Assembly (NCBI GenBank): GCA_023376005.1
Contig: CM042151.1
Coordinates: forward strand, 74,255,554-74,319,553
Length of the DNA stretch: 64,000 nucleotides
DNA from: Doryteuthis pealeii
Lineage: Eukaryota > Mollusca > Cephalopoda > Myopsida > Loliginidae
Reading direction: 5' to 3'
Each line of letters opens with the position of its first letter. The stretch's first letter is position 1. Positions 22,561-34,447 of this stretch are shown piece by piece. Position numbers and translations under genes: made by a program. The notes under the pieces were generated by a model. That model saw only the letters and a list, made by a program, of their open reading frames with translations. It made no database searches and was not told the DNA's origin.

Positions 22561-23309
22561 TCTCTGTAATCCTATGGCCCCTTAGCACTCTGTGAACTTA
22601 CTGACCACTTGAAAGTTTACAGCACTTCCCCTGCCCATGCAGAGTCACTACTCTAATTTCAGTGATAACGTAGATATGTTTTAAATAATTATATATGTCT
22701 AATTTTTGTCAGGGGAGATAATAAAATAATTTAAAATCTTTTGAATTTTTAATCAATTATGAAAAACAGTGATTGTTCAATTTTAATGAAATTTTCACCA
22801 CTTTATTCAATAAGGATTTGATTTTATAATGAATACCTAATTCTATTGAAAAATTTAAAAAATGCACAAAATTCAAATTTTGATGGAATTCTTTTGGGGC
22901 CATCAAAGTGAACAAAATACCAAATATAATAGTGTTGTATGGTCAGTTAAAAAATTCATATACATTCACTAGCTACCTCCAATTTACTCTGTGTTCAAGA
23001 AATGTATTTGATAACTTTCGCCTAATAAGTGTGTTATCTATTTTATTCTTTACTATTTAATTTCATAAAATGAATGTGAATCTTCCTTTAAAAAACACGT
23101 TTATTTATTTTCTTTTTAGAAATTTTCTTTTTTTAATTATGTAGTTTGTAAAATGTTTATTCTTTTATTCTATTTCATTTAACTCATATAGTAATCTCTT
23201 TTTATTTGTATTTTTTCAAAATTCTATTTTTTCGTGAATATAGCAATTGTTCAAGTAATGTAGTTCATATATTTCGTCTAAGAAGAGTGAATAAATAAAT
23301 GTGTTCCAA
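22561..23309. other. AT-rich intergenic DNA, no gene seen
   Basis: Contains a diverged ATTTTAATGAAATTTTCACC motif copy near 22775-22800. No supported frame. Confidence 0.5.
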
Positions 23310-23660
23310 TATAAATGAGAAAAAAGATCGGAGTTATGTCCCTTGGTTTATCGCTCTTAAGAAAACTTTTCTGTATTAATTGCAAATCAACGACACTTTT
23401 TTCATTCAACCAGAAAAGATTAGTTCAATTTAAAATATTACATTTTTTTCCATCTTCTATAACGTTGTATAGCCCCAAAGAAAAGAAACCAGACAAAAGA
23501 AAAAGGAAAGAAGTAAGTATAACATTCTGGGTATTAACTTTCTTTACAAAAAAAAAAAAAAAAGAATTTCTTGGAAAATTTTGTTTTCCATCGAAGAAAT
23601 TAAATAATTTTAATTTCTAACAATACTTTGTGAATATAAAAATATATGGAATCTTTTGAA
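23310..23660 (+). repeat. Repeat U copy 2 with exon-like core
   Basis: Here the 40-nt purine block at 23473-23512 is open and reads P-K-E-K-K-P-D-K-R-K-R-K-E, preceded by a pyrimidine tract ending TTGTATAG and followed by GTAAGTATAAC. It lies about 490 bp before TAGG element C in the same orientation. Confidence 0.55.
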
Positions 23661-24147
23661 AACTAATTTAATTATTATAAAAATCTAATCCATTTCAACA
23701 TTTAATTGATTCGCTGTTATCCGTGTTAATCAGTGGGATGACATAAACAAAGTCACCTATCGAAATCTTAGCCAATTAAATTTCCGTCAAATTTTTAAAA
23801 AACTTTTTATCATGAAATACATTAAAAACAAACCGAATGAGAAATTTTGAAAGATTTTTGGTAATCCTTAACTTTTTTCTCGTAAATTCCTACCATAAAA
23901 TAAATTGAATCCTCATTTTATGTCCGTGTTTTTTTGCAATAAATGTTTTATTTTTCTTGCACCCGTTATTTTACAATACTAAATATATTTTATTTATTTA
24001 TTTATTTTAATAATCACTTCAATGTGTATATTCTAAAAGTTTTTATTTTGTGAGAATGGTTAGTTTTATGCATGTAATAATCAATCTTTTGCAACCAAAT
24101 TGTATATTTATCTTTTAATTAAAAACAACGTCAGATAAGACATTAAA

Positions 24148-25520
24148 TTAATACCACCAATTTTCCCTGTAAAATCCCCTATATTTAAAACAATGAAACT
24201 TGGATAAAAATTAATATTATCTTCAAAATTATTTTGTTCATTCGAAAGAAGAAACATTAAACAAACTCGTCATGATTAAAAAAATTTAAAAAATCAGCTT
24301 ACTGAATTAATGAAAATTATGATTGAAAAACAATGTTTTCATTTTTGAAACGTTAAATCAACTGAAATTTAACGTAGCCAAAAACAAGAGGATTTTTAAA
24401 AAATTCTATGAAAAATCTATTAATGGTCCGATTTTCACGAAAAGTTCCATAACTATTTACCTTTGGATGTAAATATATTTGAAATAGTTTTTTCCTAAAA
24501 TATATTAGGGGAATCTTTTTTTTACGGGGTTTACCCCTCCCCTATTTTATTTTATGAGATATTAAAAAAGTGAACCGTCAAAAAACAATTTTTACTTTTT
24601 TTCTATAAAGATAAAAGTCTGAATAACTATATCAAAAAATTGTATAATACTTAAGGCACTAGTTTTTGTAGAAAAAAATCGTGAATTCTGAAATAAAAAG
24701 TGCAAAAAATGTCATAATATTATTACTTGAAAACTTTTTTTTTGCGTTTTTAATTAATATGTACTATATTTTATTAAATTGTCAAGAAAAAAAATTCTAA
24801 AGAAATTAATTTTTAAGAGATTTTAAATGTTTTGTGTGCTTAAATATGTTTTTTTAATGTTTAAAAATCTTTTTGTGTATACAAATCAAATTTTTCACTG
24901 ATATTTAAATATAATATAACACTGAATTTTAGAATTCAGGTGAACTAAAAATTTGTCCGATCAGCGATATATTGATATTTTTAAGAGTATACAAGAGTTT
25001 TTTTTTATTGTTGAATAGTAATGTTTGATTCTTATAATATATGGAAGAACAAAACTGACAACACTTGTAATACTTATTGTCTTTTTGCTTTAGTTACACT
25101 ATAAGTTCAACTAAAAAGATATTCCGGAGTTATTTTGAAACTACCACAAAAAAAAGTCAAAATCATTGAAAACCAATAATTGGTTATTGAATATGCACAA
25201 GAAAACAATTATGTCGAATACAGCCACACATACATTTAAATCTATAATTGTCAAAGATATCATATGTAATTTTACAGTCCTGATTTCTACATAAAAATTA
25301 TGTAAAATGGATAGGTTTCTTTATTTTTAAAAATAAAGGTGTAATTTTTCCCAATCAGATAAGTTGATTTTTGAATTAACTGTTTTTCTTTGTAACAACT
25401 CTGTATGATCGTTACTTTTATTTTTTAGAGATTTAAAAAAATATAAAGTTAAAAAATATTTCCTTTTGTTTATTCAATATCGCATAAACTGATCATGTGA
25501 CCCAATTATGGTTATCCCTA
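24148..25520 (+). mobile_element. TAGG-family element C, about 1.37 kb
   Basis: Full-length relative of element A, in the same orientation. The ends are eroded (TTAATACCACCAATTT on the left, GGTTATCCCTA on the right). Shared landmarks include ACAATGAAACTTG, the GATTGAAAAACAATGTTTTC block, and TTTGTAACAACTCTGTATGA near the far end. Confidence 0.75.
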
Positions 25521-25874
25521 ATATTCAAAATGTGTATAAAAAAAGTTTTAAATAAGGTACATGCACAGATTGGAAAGGGTGTAATAATTTTTTTTTTTTA
25601 ATTTTCAAACTATTACTAAAAATCAGGGAATTGTGTGATTTTAATGAAATTTTCACCAAATTATTTGTTAATGACTTAATTTTATAATAAATAGCTTATG
25701 TTATTAAAAAGGAGTTTTTGATCAATTCAGAATGTTTTTGTTATTTTTTATCAATTCAGAATGTAGGTGTTTTTTTTTTTTTGTTTTTTTTTTTCTTTTA
25801 GTTTTTTTACCCTTGGAAAAACAAAAATTTCCTGTCTCTAATTTTTACATTTCCTGAAGAACACTAAGAATGTC
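25521..25874. other. Intergenic with conserved short motif
   Basis: AAAAATCAGGGAATTGTGTG followed by ATTTTAATGAAATTTTCACC at about 25618-25660 belongs to a repeat also seen at 3.3, 16.9, 32.7 and 50 kb. Poly(T) at 25765-25800. No gene. Confidence 0.5.
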
Positions 25875-26340
25875 CAATCTGACATGTCAAATTAACCCTC
25901 CCCACTATCTTTAACACAGTGAAACTTCATAAAGGTTAATATTATCTTCAAAATTTTTGGACCATTATCAAAAAAAAAACTGATGATTCTTTAAAAAAAA
26001 ATTTCAGATTACAGAAATAACGAAAATAATGAACGAAAATAATGTTTACATTTTTTCACCATTAAATCAATTGAAATTTAACATTGTCAAAAACAATGAT
26101 ATCAGGACATTTCTTTGAAAAAAAATTCTTTGCAATTCAATTAAAAAAAGTTTAAAAAAGAATAGTATGACATTTTTTTTTAGCAGATTTCAGAATTCCT
26201 AATTTTTTTACTAAAAGAATCACGAATAGATGAATAAAGAATGAAATTTTTGTGAAAATTTGACTCCTAATTGATTTTTCAAAGAATCTTTAAAAAAGGC
26301 ACTAGTCATAACTTGTTTTTGGTTATGTTAAATTAAATTT
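25875..26340 (+). mobile_element. TAGG-family fragment (left part)
   Basis: Matches the left portion of elements A and C: AACACAGTGAAACTTC, a TGATGATTCTTTA block, ATTAAATCAATTGAAATTTA. The right two-thirds are absent and the left terminus is eroded. Confidence 0.6.
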
Positions 26341-26919
26341 ATTTTAATAAAATTGTTATTTTTTAAACCAAAGATAAGTTATTACAATTATTATTATTAA
26401 GTAATCTCTCTCATTTTATTGACCTAATTCAAAACTTTCCTTTTCATTTTATTGATCATTTTTCATACCCAGAATATAAGAGAACTGGCATCCCACAAAC
26501 ACTTTAATAAACAATTAAATTTATTTCAATAAAATTGGTCTTTTTTAAGCAAAAGATAAGTTATTGGTGGGAGCAGTTTTTAAACAAACAGATTTTACTA
26601 TTTACTATAAACTGTCGGTTGTATGTAAACAAACAGCAAACAATTTTTTTACATTAGAATTTCACTTTAAGATTTTTTTAAAAGTTAGTTCATGTTTATT
26701 AACTAACCAAAACACATTTTTTTTATATTAAAATAGTTTTTATATAATCAGAAGAGAAATGCAGATGTGTTTATCTAAATAATTTTCTTTTCAATTATAT
26801 AACTTTGAATGAAAGACACGTTTATATATTAAAGTCACGTTTTTATATTAATTTTTTTTTCTTAATCAGCAAAGAAATGCAGATATGTTTATTCAAGTAA
26901 AAATATGTATCCAAGTATT
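26341..26919. other. AT-rich DNA with a short direct repeat
   Basis: A block with AAAGATAAGTTATT recurs (about 26335-26400 and 26515-26570), each followed by different sequence. No gene. Confidence 0.45.
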
Positions 26920-27105
26920 CTTCCTCTAGCTATGGGTAGATAGTAGGGCAGACTGGGCTCTTTTTAACCTCGGTTAAACCAGTCTAGGAGAAACACTGAA
27001 TTCAAACCTGTTAAACTCCACAAGATATTGACCTTGTGTCACATCCTACTCTTTCAATAAATAGTCTTTCCACAATTGACAAATATGCTTAATTACTTGT
27101 CTTAC
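26920..27105 (+). mobile_element. SINE-B copy, 5'-truncated
   Basis: Carries the body and 3' part of the SINE at 58447-58733 (GCAGACTGGGCTCTTT, CAGTCTAGGAGAA, GACCTTGTGTCACATCCT), on the plus strand. The tRNA-like head is missing. Confidence 0.75.
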
Positions 27106-28495
27106 CGAAATGTTTGCTGGCATTGCTCTCCCTACTTTTCACACAACTCCACAAGAGAGGGTTGAGTCTACCTTCCTGACCAAAAATAGCATCCTCTCTA
27201 CACCCATGTCGGGTCTTGGCATACTCATGGGTGTCAACCTTTGTCTATTTAACAAACCTACCTTTCCGAATGCATGGTCAAGGGATTTGTCGAAATCGAA
27301 GGGTCATTAATATTTCATTATCTGATTTCCCTTGGGTGAGCATCATGTTTCCTTATATTAAACATGAAACTTACCTTATGTTTTTTCCCGAAAGATATTT
27401 CAACTTTCCAAAATCAGTGTTGAAATAACATTCTTATCTATATATATATATATATATATATATATGAAGTCAAAACGGTGTCCAAAAAAAGATTTCTTTT
27501 TTTAAATAAATTTGAGAGACGCTCCACAGGTGGAGAAAACAGTGATGTTTGTGTGATGGTTACGGTTAGAGAATATTTAGGGGGGGAGTGATATTTGAAA
27601 AAAGGGAAATTTTAATTTCATAAGTAATATTATTGACTTATTCTGTTAATAAATCATTAAAATTTTTTTTTTTTAATTTTGTGAAATACGTGTATTTATA
27701 TTCTTAAATCTATTTGTTTTTAATATGATCTTAATATATATATATATATATATACTAAAATCATATATAAAAATTAATTTTTACGATGCCCAGAGGGTGT
27801 TTTCTGTTGCTAGTATATATAATATGTATATAATATATATATATTTATATAATATGATATACATATTTATATATATATATAATATATAATATATATATCA
27901 TACATGTAATTTGTCAGGTCTAGTGACACTATATTATGTACAACAACTTTATGTGAAATGCGAACAATTAATATTTGTCTAAAATTCACTTTCAGCCTGC
28001 AAATGTAACAGTTTTTTTTTGTTTTTTTTTAGATATCTTAATATTTGTTATCTTCTCTCAAAAGTGATAGTTATTTAATACCATTTATTTCAAATTCTAC
28101 CATAAGTAATATCTAATTTGGAAAAAAAAAATCATGCATGGACCTCTTGTGGTCTTTGACTGATCAACTTTGAGATCCATTACTTTTTTCTTTTTTAAAA
28201 ACATTCAATTTTTTTTCCTAACAAAAAATCTTTTCATTTTTTTTTTTTTTTTTTCAGAGAAAGAAGAAATAAGTAAGTGAATATTTCCTTTTATCGGATT
28301 CTATTCAGTTTCTTGACACTTAATTCATCATAGGCATATGGTTTTTCTTAAGGTTTTATAACTCAATTTCTTTTTTCCTGACCAGGCATTTTTAGTATAT
28401 ACACTGCCTTGCCAAACAGATATATTATATTTTTTTAATTGTATTTAACTTTTGAAACTTCTAAGTTATTTTTAAAAACTTTAGTTAAGGAGATT
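27106..28495. other. AT-rich intergenic DNA with AT microsatellites
   Basis: (TA)n at 27437-27465, 27734-27754 and an AT-rich tract at about 27810-27900. A pyrimidine run ending TTTTTCAG then AGAAAGAAGAAATAA and GTAAGTGA at 28230-28280 imitates the exon-like core of repeat U. No supported gene. Confidence 0.45.
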
Positions 28496-28990
28496 AACTC
28501 ACTAACATCAATACTGTGAAATTTTGATATTAAATTTTTTCAAGTCTTTATTCATTTTAATAGTAAATTTTGGCTATAAAAAATGTCCATTATAGCCAGC
28601 CATATGTAGATGTATAATCATAAAAGGGAAACAATATGTAATTTTTTATGCCTAAATTGTGGCCTGAAAATGACACTTTTGCATGTAATATGGATAGGTT
28701 AATTTATTTTTTAATATAACGATGTAATTTTTCCAAATTGGATAATTTGATCTTTGAATTAACTGTTTTTCTTTGTAACAACCCTATATGCTCGTTAATT
28801 GTTTTTTATGATATTTTTGAAAAACAAAGTACTGAAATGTTTATTTCCGTTTCATTCAAGATGGCCTAAACTGATCATGTGACCGTTTTGGTGATACCTA
28901 GTATACAGAATTTCGGGTCACTTGATCTGTTTAATTTATATTAAATAAACGAAAGTAAATATATTTGGAACTTTGTTTTTAAAAAATCTA
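28496..28990. mobile_element. Two TAGG-family ends facing each other
   Basis: 28496-28900 is the right part of a family copy (TTTGTAACAACCCTATATG, then CTGATCATGTGACC, ending GTGATACCTA). From about 28914 an inverted terminal segment starts (GGGTCACTTGATCTGTTTAA and AAGTAAATATATTTGGAACT). The two are tail to tail with about 13 bp between. Confidence 0.65.
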
Positions 28991-29219
28991 GAATATAACA
29001 GTACTGGCATCCCACAAACACTTTAAATTTTTTTTGATAAATTCTTTTACCTCAAATAATTTGTTCTGCTTTGAATAATTTGTATTAAAATATATGAATT
29101 TATTTTTTTATAACATCTGAATTATTCCATGGGATCATCTTTATTATTATCATTAATACTTTCAATGTGATTTACTTATCCATATAAATAAAAAATATAA
29201 TTAATCATTTATTTCTACA

Positions 29220-29937
29220 TTCAATTTTTCCCATGTTTCATTCAGTTTAAGATGATAAAATGTTTGCCACAAGTACACTTGTTTTGTTTGCTAAATGTTA
29301 GAATAGAAATAATTTTTTCAATTTTTCTTAGTGTATTGATATTAAATGAATTGTTGAATAGCAATGTACCTGTTATGCAGATAAGTGAAACATGATCTAA
29401 TTGTAATATCATAATACCAAAAAAATCTTGAATCTCTTGTTTCTTTTTTTAAAAAAATAATATGTTAATTCTTATTCATTCATAGATATCAACTGCATTT
29501 GGGGAAATGTGAAAAGCCACATTTAAACACCTACCAAAGAACAAATATATTCTTCTGATGTGTGTGGATTCTTTTTCTTTCAATTTATTATATGAATGTT
29601 TTATATTGATCAATATTTCAAAGTGATTAAAAGAGACTCCAGAGAAACCTAACTTTTCTCCATGGTAGAGATCAGCAAAAATCTTTCTAAAATATCAATT
29701 TGCAGACCAGCAGTTTCACATAGTCTGGAAATATCTTTAAAAAACACATTCAAACACATGCTAAAGGAAAAAAGAATATTCTTGCAAATGATTAGATCTG
29801 CATATTAACAGAATTTGGAATTCAGTATATGAACATTTTCCTTAAATTCACCTTTCAAAGAACAAGTGAGAAAATAGGCTCTTGTAAAACCACTATGTAG
29901 ATCAGCATTTTCACAGAGATCAGAATTGAAAACAGAT
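29220..29937 (+). pseudogene. ZNF3 5' flank with decayed fingers
   Basis: Homologous to the other ZNF upstream regions. The clearest remnant is 29896-29937, open and continuous with the ZNF3 frame: [14 protein letters not shown] leading into M-E-T-Q-S-E. This is a finger that has lost its zinc ligands (H to D, H to Q). Confidence 0.7.
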
Positions 29938-31152
29938 ATGGAAACACAATCGGAAGCAGAAGTATTTTCTTGTAAAATTTGTGGATCCATATTTCCAGTG
30001 AGTTCTAGCTTGAAAGAACACATGCAAACACACACAGAAGAAAAGCCATTTTCTTGTGAAGTCTGTGGATCAACATTTTCAGTCCTTTCCACTTTGAGAA
30101 ATCACATGTGCACACACCACAATGGAGAGAAGCCATTTTCTTGTGAAGTCTGTGAATCTGCATTTTCATCACCTTACAATTTAAGAAGACACATGCGAAA
30201 ACACACTGGTGAGAAACCATTTTCTTGTGAAGTCTGTGGAACTAGATTTTCTAGAGGTTCCTACTTAAAATGTCACATGCGAACACACACTGGGGAGAAG
30301 CCATTTTCTTGTGAAGTCTGCGGATCAGCATTTTCACAAAGCTGCAGTTTGAAATCACACATGCGAACACACACTGGTGAGAAACCATTTTCTTGTGAAG
30401 TCTGTGGATCTGCATTTTCTAGGAATACATCCTTAAAAGATCACATGCAAACACATGCTGGGGAGAAACCATTTTCTTGTGAGGTCAGTCAATTAGCAGT
30501 CTCGGAACCTTTCAGTTTAAGAACATATAGACACACACAAACTGAGGAGAAACCATTTTCTTGTGAAGTGTGTGGATCAGCATTTTCAGTCCTTTCCACT
30601 TTGAGAAATCACATGCGCACACACAATGGAAAGCCATTTTCTTGTGAAGTCTGTGAATCTGCATTTTCATCACCTTACAATTTAAAAAGACACATGCAAA
30701 CACACAAGGGTGAAAAACCATTTTCTTGTGTAGTCTGTGGATCAGCATTTTTATCACCTTGCAATTTAAGAAGACACATGCGAACACATACTGGTGAGAA
30801 ACTATTTTCTTGTGAAATCTGTGGATCTGCATTTTTTAGGAGTTCCCACTTAAAATGTCACATGCGAACACACACTGGAGAGAAGCCATTTTCTTGTGAA
30901 GTCTGTGGATCAGCATTTTCACAGAGTTCCAGTTTGAAATCACACATGCAAACACACATTGGTGAGAAACCATTTTCTTGTGAAGTCTGTGGATCAGCAT
31001 TTTCTAGGAACACCTCCTTAAAAAATCACATGCGAACACACACTGGAGAGAAACCATTTTCTTGTGAGGTCTGCGAATCAGCATTTTCACAGAGTTCCAG
31101 TTTGAAATCACACATGCGAACACACACTGAGAGGATTGGAAAAGCCTGCTAG
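29938..31152 (+). CDS. ZNF3: C2H2 zinc-finger protein, 14 finger units (13 intact)
   Basis: A 404-residue protein of fourteen tandem finger units, predicted to be a nuclear DNA-binding protein. I use the ATG at 29938 ([17 protein letters not shown]); the frame is open farther upstream but has no earlier ATG before a stop. Finger 2 has an extra residue in its linker (THHNGEKP) and finger 8 lacks one (THNGKP). Unit 7 (FSCEVSQLAVSEPFSLRTYR) has lost its second cysteine and the histidines, so it cannot bind zinc normally. A block of helices (VLSTLRN, SPYNLRR, then a Y/H-LKC, QS-SLKS, RNTSLK) appears in fingers 2-6 and again in 8-13, an internal duplication of about five or six fingers. It ends HTERIGKAC, unlike its paralogues. 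No effector domain. Confidence 0.88.
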   Translation: METQSEAEVFSCKICGSIFPVSSSLKEHMQTHTEEKPFSCEVCGSTFSVLSTLRNHMCTHHNGEKPFSCEVCESAFSSPYNLRRHMRKHTGEKPFSCEVCGTRFSRGSYLKCHMRTHTGEKPFSCEVCGSAFSQSCSLKSHMRTHTGEKPFSCEVCGSAFSRNTSLKDHMQTHAGEKPFSCEVSQLAVSEPFSLRTYRHTQTEEKPFSCEVCGSAFSVLSTLRNHMRTHNGKPFSCEVCESAFSSPYNLKRHMQTHKGEKPFSCVVCGSAFLSPCNLRRHMRTHTGEKLFSCEICGSAFFRSSHLKCHMRTHTGEKPFSCEVCGSAFSQSSSLKSHMQTHIGEKPFSCEVCGSAFSRNTSLKNHMRTHTGEKPFSCEVCESAFSQSSSLKSHMRTHTERIGKAC

Positions 31153-31239
31153 ACACTACCTTGAGTGTCTTCAGTCTCTCTTCAAAGGGATTTGACAGTA
31201 TCTGGAATGAGGATACTTCCCCTTGGAAGGTTCCTATTA

Positions 31240-32165
31240 TGTAGTCTTTTATTTTCATTTGGACTGGTCACTTTTGTTATGGTCACTTCAAGAGTTAAAG
31301 AAGCTTAGATGTTTAATTCTGTTTCATTAAGTCAAGGGTAAGGTGTTTGAAAAAAAAATGATTTGAAGAATGTGATAAAGACAATCGAATAGGGTCTATG
31401 GCTTGACCTGATGAGCTGATCATTTGGCCCTTCTTGACCAGCACTACAATCCTGTCCTCAGGCATTTCAGGTAGCAACCCATGGCCAACAGGTAGTTCCA
31501 TTGGTGGTAGGGGATAGGTGTCTTACCCCCTCTTCAGAGGTGCAGTTAGTGTATTCTACATCCCTAGCCTTTGTTGGAGCATTAGAATGCACTGACTGCA
31601 CCTCTGCAGAGGGGTAAGACTCCCCCAATGGGGCCATCTGTTGGCTGTGGGTGGTGACTCGTGATGCTTAAGGATAGAACCCAGGTGGATGAGCAGTTCA
31701 TGACTTGCAATACTCCACTTTGGCCCTATCTTGAGCTAGACGGGCGGTCGGAGAGACCCCCTCTGATCAATCAGCTGGTCACGTCAAGCCCTAGCACCTA
31801 TATGATTGCCCCAACCCTATTGCCTCTATGGCAAACCTCAACCCTTTTTACCATATGGGTGCTAGAAGGCGGTAACTGAGGGTCTACATGTCCTGGGAAT
31901 GACATTAAACTCTATCTGATGGTGAAGGTCCGGTTTTTGAGGTTTGAGGAATGTGGAGCACCCCTTCATCACCATTGCTTCCTGGTCCACTGTGACCCGG
32001 AGTGGTAGTACCTGTTAGGGTCCCATCTATGGGTTAAATAAAAAAATGTATTTATAAAAGAATTGTATTATCCATTAAGAATTGATTTATTTCAAAACTT
32101 TATCGGCATTAAATGATCCACTGAGGTTGATATGCCATAAAACCAAACCAAACCAAACCAAACCA
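31240..32165 (+). repeat. 3' flank duplicated between ZNF3 and ZNF2
   Basis: Second copy of the block at 15460-16640. It has an inverted internal repeat (the region near GGTGCAGTTAGTGTATTCTA and its reverse at 31560-31610) and ends with GAGGTTGATATGCCATAAAA and (AAACC)n, like a SINE tail. No gene. Confidence 0.8.
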
Positions 32166-33382
32166 TACTTAGTAATGTAGGTAAGAGAAAAAGAGAAAGT
32201 GAAGGTGTAAATAAATGATGATGGCATAGTGTGAAAAAAATTATTTGCACTAGTAAAAAATAAAAAACACACTCCGGGCGATGTAAAAATAGATTTTTGA
32301 AACATATTGCCTGAGTGGTGGGAGTAAAAAATTCAATGTCAGTGAGTTTGTACCCTAAATAAGTAAAATCATCAAATTCATTAAAGGATTAAAAAATAAA
32401 ACAATTTGAAATGTAAACTTTAAATATGTATTAAAATAAAACAAACTATATATAGATATATAATACCAGTCATGTATTCATTAAAACTTGTTTTAAAAAA
32501 CAATGAGGACTGTCTAATGTTGCATGTTCAAATTTTCAGTGTATTCATTCTGTTATGACAATTTTGGTTAATGTGACGTAAGCAGTGATGTAATTTTTGT
32601 TACAGGCAAAAACCAGAAGCGAATCTCCATTATTAATAGATTTGTAGTAAAAAAGATACAAATTTCAACACTGAAAATTTCATTAAATTTAGTTAATTCC
32701 CTGATTTTTGTTTTTTTTGTTTTTTCTTTTGGCAGGATGACATATGATGGTGGAATTTGTCAATCAAGTTAGATTTATCCTAATAATATTTGTCCCTAGT
32801 TGTTTGAAAAAATAAATCTTATATTAAACTGAGAAATGGAAAGAGCCAGTAGGTTTGCATGGAAAGTTTTTAAGGATGAATCAGCATAGGGCCACTGGCA
32901 TTTTTTCTACTGGTCGGGAAATGTCATGTAGTAAAGTGTGACAGAGGAAGAGTGAGAGGTGAGAATGTGTGAGGAGTTTCAAACTATGCGTTGACAGAGT
33001 GAGATGTGGGCTCTTGCTCTTGGCAGTTGTGACTTTGGGAAAAATAAAAATCTTATGAGAATAAGAAGTGGCCTAAAAACTATAAATCTCACAAGGCAAG
33101 ATGCAGGGTAAGAAACAAAGGGTAAATAAATGTTTTGACATTTTCCTTATTTCATATATACGATGGGATGTCTAAAAGTTGGAGAAATTTAAGAAACTAA
33201 GATGTTTCTGAAAAAAGAAAACTCATAAAAAAAATGAGGTTCCTAATATTATGATTTGATTGATTTAACAGCACATCAACCCGCCCAGAATTATTTTTTA
33301 CCAAAAAGTTAAGAAATCACGACTATTGTGTGTTCAAATTTACATTTTTTGCGTAGTTTTTCTCAATAGACACACACACACA

Positions 33383-33417
<35 letters not shown>

Positions 33418-33588
33418 TTAAATTAAGGTAGCGGGGACATTGGAGTCAACACCTGGTTACTGACAGTTTCTCACCTATGAGATCAACAGTCCAAAGTTTT
33501 TTGATCAAAAGATCTTAACTCAAACTTAAACACTCTTATCAATGATATTGAGCACTGTCTGCTTGGAAATATACTACCCATATTATCT

Positions 33589-33628
<40 letters not shown>

Positions 33629-34447
33629 TATATATATATTATATATATATATGTGTGTGTGTGTAAAGATAAAAATAAAAATGGCATAATGTAAAAAAAA
33701 AAAAATTATTTTCATTTGTGCAAGTTGCTGAGCAGGCCAATCCCTGAGTGACAGTCTTTGGTGCACTGACTAAACACAAAGAGTGATGCTTGCTGAGGCT
33801 GCTGTCTTCTCTCCTTCTTTCTGGTTCTCTTTGCTGTAAAGGCTACAGAAGACAAATAAAAAAGTGTTAAAACAAAAAAAGGCTCATTCATGTAGACAAT
33901 GTTAAGAAAGAATGTGTACAGAAAGAGAGTTCATTGATAAAGAATTCTGCTTGTGCTTGAAGATAGTGTAAATGTAATGTTGGGCTATTAGGTGTTTGCT
34001 AGTCGGGATGAAGTAATGGTGTAATATGATAGAGAGAGAGAGAGAGAGAGAGAGAATTGAAAGAGCCTGGAAAGTTTTGATATATGAATCAGTATAGGGC
34101 CACATGCATTTTTTCTACTGGTCAAGAAGTGTCATGTGGTGAAGTGAGTGAGAGGAAGAGTGAGAATGTTTGGGGAATTTCAAACTATGCTTTGACAGAG
34201 TAAGACGTGAGCTCTTGCTCTTAAGAGTTGTAAAAATAAAAATCTCATGAGAAAAAGGAGTTTATTTGTGTTATTACTAAAACCTATAAATCAGACAAGG
34301 CAAAATATCTTTCAGCATCTCGACTTGGTTTCCAAACATCAAGGAATTGTCAGCCAACTCATTTCAGCTTAGGATCTAATAGACCATTTCTCATCAGAAT
34401 CATGATCAGCACCAAAATTGGCCATAGAAATTTATTATTGTTGTTGT
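32166..34447. other. Intergenic with a thrice-repeated segment and microsatellites
   Basis: 32870-33120 and 34060-34425 share a segment (CTCTTGCTCTT, AAACTATGC-TTGACAGAGT, CAAGGAATTGTCAGCCAACT) also at 38530-38830. Microsatellites: (CA)n(TA)n 33369-33412, (TA)n 33592-33664 and (GA)n 34031-34054. An inverted AATTCCCTGATTTTTG motif is at 32695-32712. No gene. Confidence 0.6.

Noticed and set aside
22391..22588. Frame of repeated arginine-glutamate on the minus strand
   Set aside because: Pure translation of a (CT)n microsatellite.
23315..23620. 101-codon plus-strand frame across repeat U
   Set aside because: Runs through the putative splice donor and a poly(A) tract, and the other two copies of the repeat are not open.
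29926..29937. Earlier TTG start for ZNF3 (and at 55711 for ZNF5)
   Set aside because: TTG is an unlikely start in an animal gene, and the next codons include an ATG in good phase.
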